From the NCBI GenBank assembly GCA_019417125.1, contig DXVZ01000136.1:1-7909 (forward strand): DNA of 7,909 bases. The letters run 5' to 3'. Shown one piece after another: positions 5,813 to 7,909 of this stretch (positions are counted from its first letter, which is position 1; each line of letters starts with the position of its first letter). Source of the DNA: Phascolarctobacterium sp. (GTDB taxonomy: Bacteria; Bacillota; Negativicutes; Acidaminococcales; Acidaminococcaceae). A model generated the notes under the pieces. The model was not told where the DNA came from, did not search any database, and saw only the letters and a program-made list of their open reading frames with translations. Made by a program: the position numbers and the translations under genes.

Positions 5813-7039
5813 ATGGCAATTTTGGAATACGCTTCATTAATGGAAGATAAAATCCGCCGCGTGCCGCTGGAAGAACTGAAAAACCGCTTGGCGCGCTTCC
5901 GTGCGGCTATGGACGCAGAACATCCGGGCTGGCAGATGGCAGTTATCAACAACAAAGTAAATATGTATTATTTTACCGGCACTATGCAGGAGGGCGCGCT
6001 CGTCATCCGCCCGCAGGACGAAATTTTGTGGGTGCGCCGCAGTTTTGACCGTGCCCGCAACGAATCGCTGCTGGCGGATATCCGCCCGATGAAAAGCTTC
6101 CGTACTTTGGCGGAGTTTTACGGCACTGCGCCGGAAACAATGTTCCTGGAATGTAAAAAAGCAACCGTCGATTGGCTGAATATGCTGCGCAAATACATGC
6201 CGTTTAAGGAATACACCGACATTGACGGGCTTTTGTGCAGCCTGCGCCTTGTAAAAAGCAGTTACGAGCTGGAACTGATGAAACGCAGCGGCGCTATTCA
6301 TCAAACGGTGCTGGAGCAGCTGGCGCCTAAAATGATTGTAGCAGGCATCAGCGAGGCGGAACTGGCGGTGGAAATTTACACCGCTATGCTGCGCCGCGGC
6401 TCGCACGGCATTGCGCGCATGAATCTGCCGTTAGGCGAGGATATTATCGGCGTGGCGTCGTTTGGCAAAAGCGGCCTGGTGCGCACGGCGTTTGATGGAC
6501 CAGGCGGCACAGGCGGCACCTGCATTGCGGTGCAGTCCATTGGTTCGCCGTTTCGTAAATTGCGGCAGGGCAGGCTGGTGTATTTAGATATTCCCTGCGG
6601 CGTGGAGGGCTACCACACTGATAAAACGATTGTGTATTATTTTGGCGATATTAATAAAGACCCCAACCGTGATTTAATTTTGGCGGCGCACGAGCATTGC
6701 CTGATGCTGGAACGTTTTGCTGCCGCGATGCTGAAACCAGGCGTAGTGGTGGAAGATATTTATAACGAAACGATGAAGCAGTTTGATAATCGTTTTGCGG
6801 AAGGCTTTATGAACGGCGGCAAGTTTTTGGGGCACAGTATCGGCTTGACGATTGACGAAAGCCCTGCCATTGCGGACCGCTTTAAAAATCTGCTGACCGA
6901 GGGCATGACCTTTGCACTGGAACCGAAGATTGCCCTGCCCGGAATCGGCATGGTTGGCAGCGAAAACACTTACCTTGTAACTGCAAAGGGCGGCAAAGCG
7001 CTTACTGGTTCGCCGCACAAATTGTACTGCATTAAATAA
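5813..7039 (+). CDS. M24-family metallopeptidase (creatinase/aminopeptidase P-like)
   Basis: A 408-residue cytoplasmic protein with an N-terminal creatinase/prolidase domain (about 15-145) and a C-terminal pita-bread domain (about 155-400). All five metal ligands of the fold can be placed: LDIPCG (Asp259), GYHTDKT (Asp270), GHSIG (His341), ALEPKI (Glu370) and GSENTY (Glu384), so a dinuclear metal site is likely. The second histidine of the usual GHGIG-x-x-x-HE-x-P motif is Asp348 here (GLTIDESP), a change seen in M24 paralogues that are not typical Xaa-Pro dipeptidases. Xaa-Pro peptidase activity is therefore the family default, not proven. There is no signal peptide. It is a single-gene unit with its own promoter, a palindrome over the start site, and a convergent regulator downstream. 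Confidence 0.85.
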   Translation: MAILEYASLMEDKIRRVPLEELKNRLARFRAAMDAEHPGWQMAVINNKVNMYYFTGTMQEGALVIRPQDEILWVRRSFDRARNESLLADIRPMKSFRTLAEFYGTAPETMFLECKKATVDWLNMLRKYMPFKEYTDIDGLLCSLRLVKSSYELELMKRSGAIHQTVLEQLAPKMIVAGISEAELAVEIYTAMLRRGSHGIARMNLPLGEDIIGVASFGKSGLVRTAFDGPGGTGGTCIAVQSIGSPFRKLRQGRLVYLDIPCGVEGYHTDKTIVYYFGDINKDPNRDLILAAHEHCLMLERFAAAMLKPGVVVEDIYNETMKQFDNRFAEGFMNGGKFLGHSIGLTIDESPAIADRFKNLLTEGMTFALEPKIALPGIGMVGSENTYLVTAKGGKALTGSPHKLYCIK

Positions 7040-7052
7040 ATTTAAAATCTGC

Positions 7053-7089
7053 AAAAAATAACGGCGGCTTTGCAAAAGCAAGGCTGCCG
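7053..7089 (-). terminator. Terminator between convergent genes, oriented for the Crp-type gene
   Basis: CGGCGGCTTTGC (7062-7073) and GCAAGGCTGCCG (7078-7089) form a 12-bp stem with two G-U pairs and an AAAA loop. On the minus strand it is followed by a T-rich tail (complement of 7053-7061), which is a good terminator for the regulator. On the plus strand the tail is only CTTTGTGTATT, so it may serve the M24 gene weakly. A minor 5-bp hairpin (7122-7126 with 7135-7139) lies between it and the regulator's stop codon. Confidence 0.75.
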
Positions 7090-7162
7090 CTTTGTGTATT
7101 ATATGTATCATTTGAAGCAGACGCAGCAGAAATACTGCGGTAAAATATAAGTACAAATTTAT

Positions 7163-7831
7163 TCAGGCTGTAGTTTCAGAAGAACATAGCTGAGCCAGCG
7201 CGGATAAATCTGTAACGGTAATTTTACCGCGCCCTGTAGTGATAATATTTTGCCGCCGCAGCTGTGCCAGCCCGCGCGTTACCTGCACGCGGCTTAAGCC
7301 CAAAAGTTCTGCCAGTTCATCCTGTGTAACGCTGATTTGCGCCGCACCGTTTTGGTTAACGGTCAGCAGGTACAGCAAATTGCAGATTTTGACAAAGGAC
7401 GGGTTATATTCCTGGTGGACGCTTTCAAACAGCAGGCGGTTAACGTACAGGGCATACCAGTTAACAACCTGCCCGCTTAAAGCAGTGTTTTCTTCAAACA
7501 TTTGCCGGAACTCGCTGCGCGTAAATTCCAGCACTTCAGTATCGGTAAGGGCAATGGTGACAAGCGACAGCTCAATTTTAAAATTGCTGCTGTGGTAGCC
7601 CGGAAACACTGCCCCTGCGCCGTGAAAGCTGATGATTTTGCGCCGTCCGCTTTCGTGGTTGGCATAGTGCATCAGCGCGCCGCTGATAATATAGTGGATT
7701 TTTTGGTGCGGCTGTCCCGGCCGCCACAGGTATTCGCCTTTGGCAAAGCGTTTTTTGATATGCGGTTTGCTTAGAAAGTAACCGTAAAAACGGCTGAACT
7801 CGCCGCTGTAAAAATAACGTGGTATCAGCAT
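7163..7831 (-). CDS. Crp/Fnr-superfamily transcriptional regulator
   Basis: A 222-residue regulator with an N-terminal cyclic-nucleotide-binding-type beta barrel (about 20-115), a long dimerisation helix (about 118-145) and a C-terminal Crp-type winged helix. The HTH is VTQDELAELLGLSRVQVTRGL (within 168-188; recognition helix around SRVQVTRGL). The phosphate-binding cassette around FHGAGAVFPGYHSS (69-82) lacks the arginine and serine/threonine that bind cAMP in Crp, and there is no N-terminal cysteine cluster as in Fnr (only Cys150 and Cys216). It is thus probably neither a cAMP receptor nor an iron-sulfur oxygen sensor; the ligand is unknown. A longer reading from an ATG at 7888 is rejected because that codon lies in the -35 box, whereas the ATG at 7831 has an SD 5 bases away. 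Confidence 0.85.
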   Translation of the reverse strand: MLIPRYFYSGEFSRFYGYFLSKPHIKKRFAKGEYLWRPGQPHQKIHYIISGALMHYANHESGRRKIISFHGAGAVFPGYHSSNFKIELSLVTIALTDTEVLEFTRSEFRQMFEENTALSGQVVNWYALYVNRLLFESVHQEYNPSFVKICNLLYLLTVNQNGAAQISVTQDELAELLGLSRVQVTRGLAQLRRQNIITTGRGKITVTDLSALAQLCSSETTA

Positions 7832-7836
7832 GGCCG

Positions 7837-7842
7837 CCCTCC
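7837..7842 (-). promoter_or_regulatory. Ribosome binding site fixing the Crp-type start
   Basis: On the minus strand GGAGGG lies 5 bases before the ATG at 7831-7829. It decides the start in favour of the 222-residue protein. Confidence 0.85.
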
Positions 7843-7859
7843 GTGATGTTGTTAAATAA

Positions 7860-7888
7860 ATTTTAGCATTTATCAGGGCGGCTTTCAA
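7860..7888 (-). promoter_or_regulatory. Extended -10 promoter of the Crp-type gene
   Basis: Reading the minus strand, TTGAAA (7888-7883, 5/6) and TAAAAT (7865-7860, 5/6) are 17 bases apart, and TGC directly before the -10 makes it an extended -10 element. Transcription should start near 7853, giving a leader of about 20 bases. An inverted repeat, ATAAAT-N6-ATTTAT (7856-7873), straddles the -10 box. Confidence 0.8.
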
Positions 7889-7909
7889 ATACTTAATAGA
7901 TTTAAAAAT

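Noticed and set aside
7832..7888. Nineteen-codon N-terminal extension of the Crp-type regulator
   Set aside because: The upstream ATG lies in the -35 hexamer of the gene's promoter and the extension contains the -10 box and SD.

Overview
The window looks like an ordinary chromosomal segment of a Bacillota (Firmicutes) bacterium, tentatively of the Negativicutes type. The order cell-wall 3D-domain protein, ribonuclease M5 (rnmV), 16S rRNA dimethyltransferase (rsmA/ksgA) is a well-known Firmicutes arrangement. The promoters are close to the sigma-A consensus, the Shine-Dalgarno (SD) sequences are strong, and the coding DNA has a middling G+C content with AT-rich gaps. The class-level assignment is an impression from gene style, not from a diagnostic marker.

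Layout. (1) 30-995, +: a zinc deacylase/carboxypeptidase of the AstE/AspA (M14) family, closed by a terminator at 1031-1061. (2) 1201-3567, +: one tight operon with its own promoter (1146-1175). It encodes a secreted YabE-like G5/3D protein, RNase M5 and RsmA, and ends in a near-perfect intrinsic terminator (3577-3608). (3) 3629-5709, +: a second unit with a strong promoter, encoding a TrmB-family transcriptional regulator whose stop codon overlaps the start of a PLP-dependent diaminopimelate-decarboxylase-like enzyme, then a terminator. (4) 5725-7039, +: a single M24 (creatinase/prolidase-fold) metallopeptidase gene with its own promoter and a palindrome centred on the predicted transcription start. 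(5) 7163-7888, -: a Crp/Fnr-superfamily regulator read convergently, with a strong extended -10 promoter. A hairpin between the two convergent genes can terminate at least the minus-strand transcript.

How the genes fit together. Unit 2 joins cell-wall remodelling with rRNA maturation: RNase M5 matures 5S rRNA and RsmA dimethylates 16S rRNA. Unit 3 looks like a regulator-plus-enzyme cassette in which the regulator probably controls its own transcription and that of the decarboxylase. The amidohydrolase/peptidase-type enzymes (AstE-like, M24) and the amino-acid decarboxylase suggest amino-acid or peptide catabolism around the housekeeping block, but nothing in the sequence ties them to one pathway.

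The whole window is densely coding. The only gaps over 100 bases (996-1200, 3568-3690, 5667-5812, 7040-7162) are explained by terminators, promoters and leaders. I see no mobile element, CRISPR array, tRNA or rRNA gene. No clearly new multi-gene system is visible. The best leads are the divergent active-site motifs of the decarboxylase, its translationally coupled TrmB regulator, and palindromic operator candidates at two promoters.
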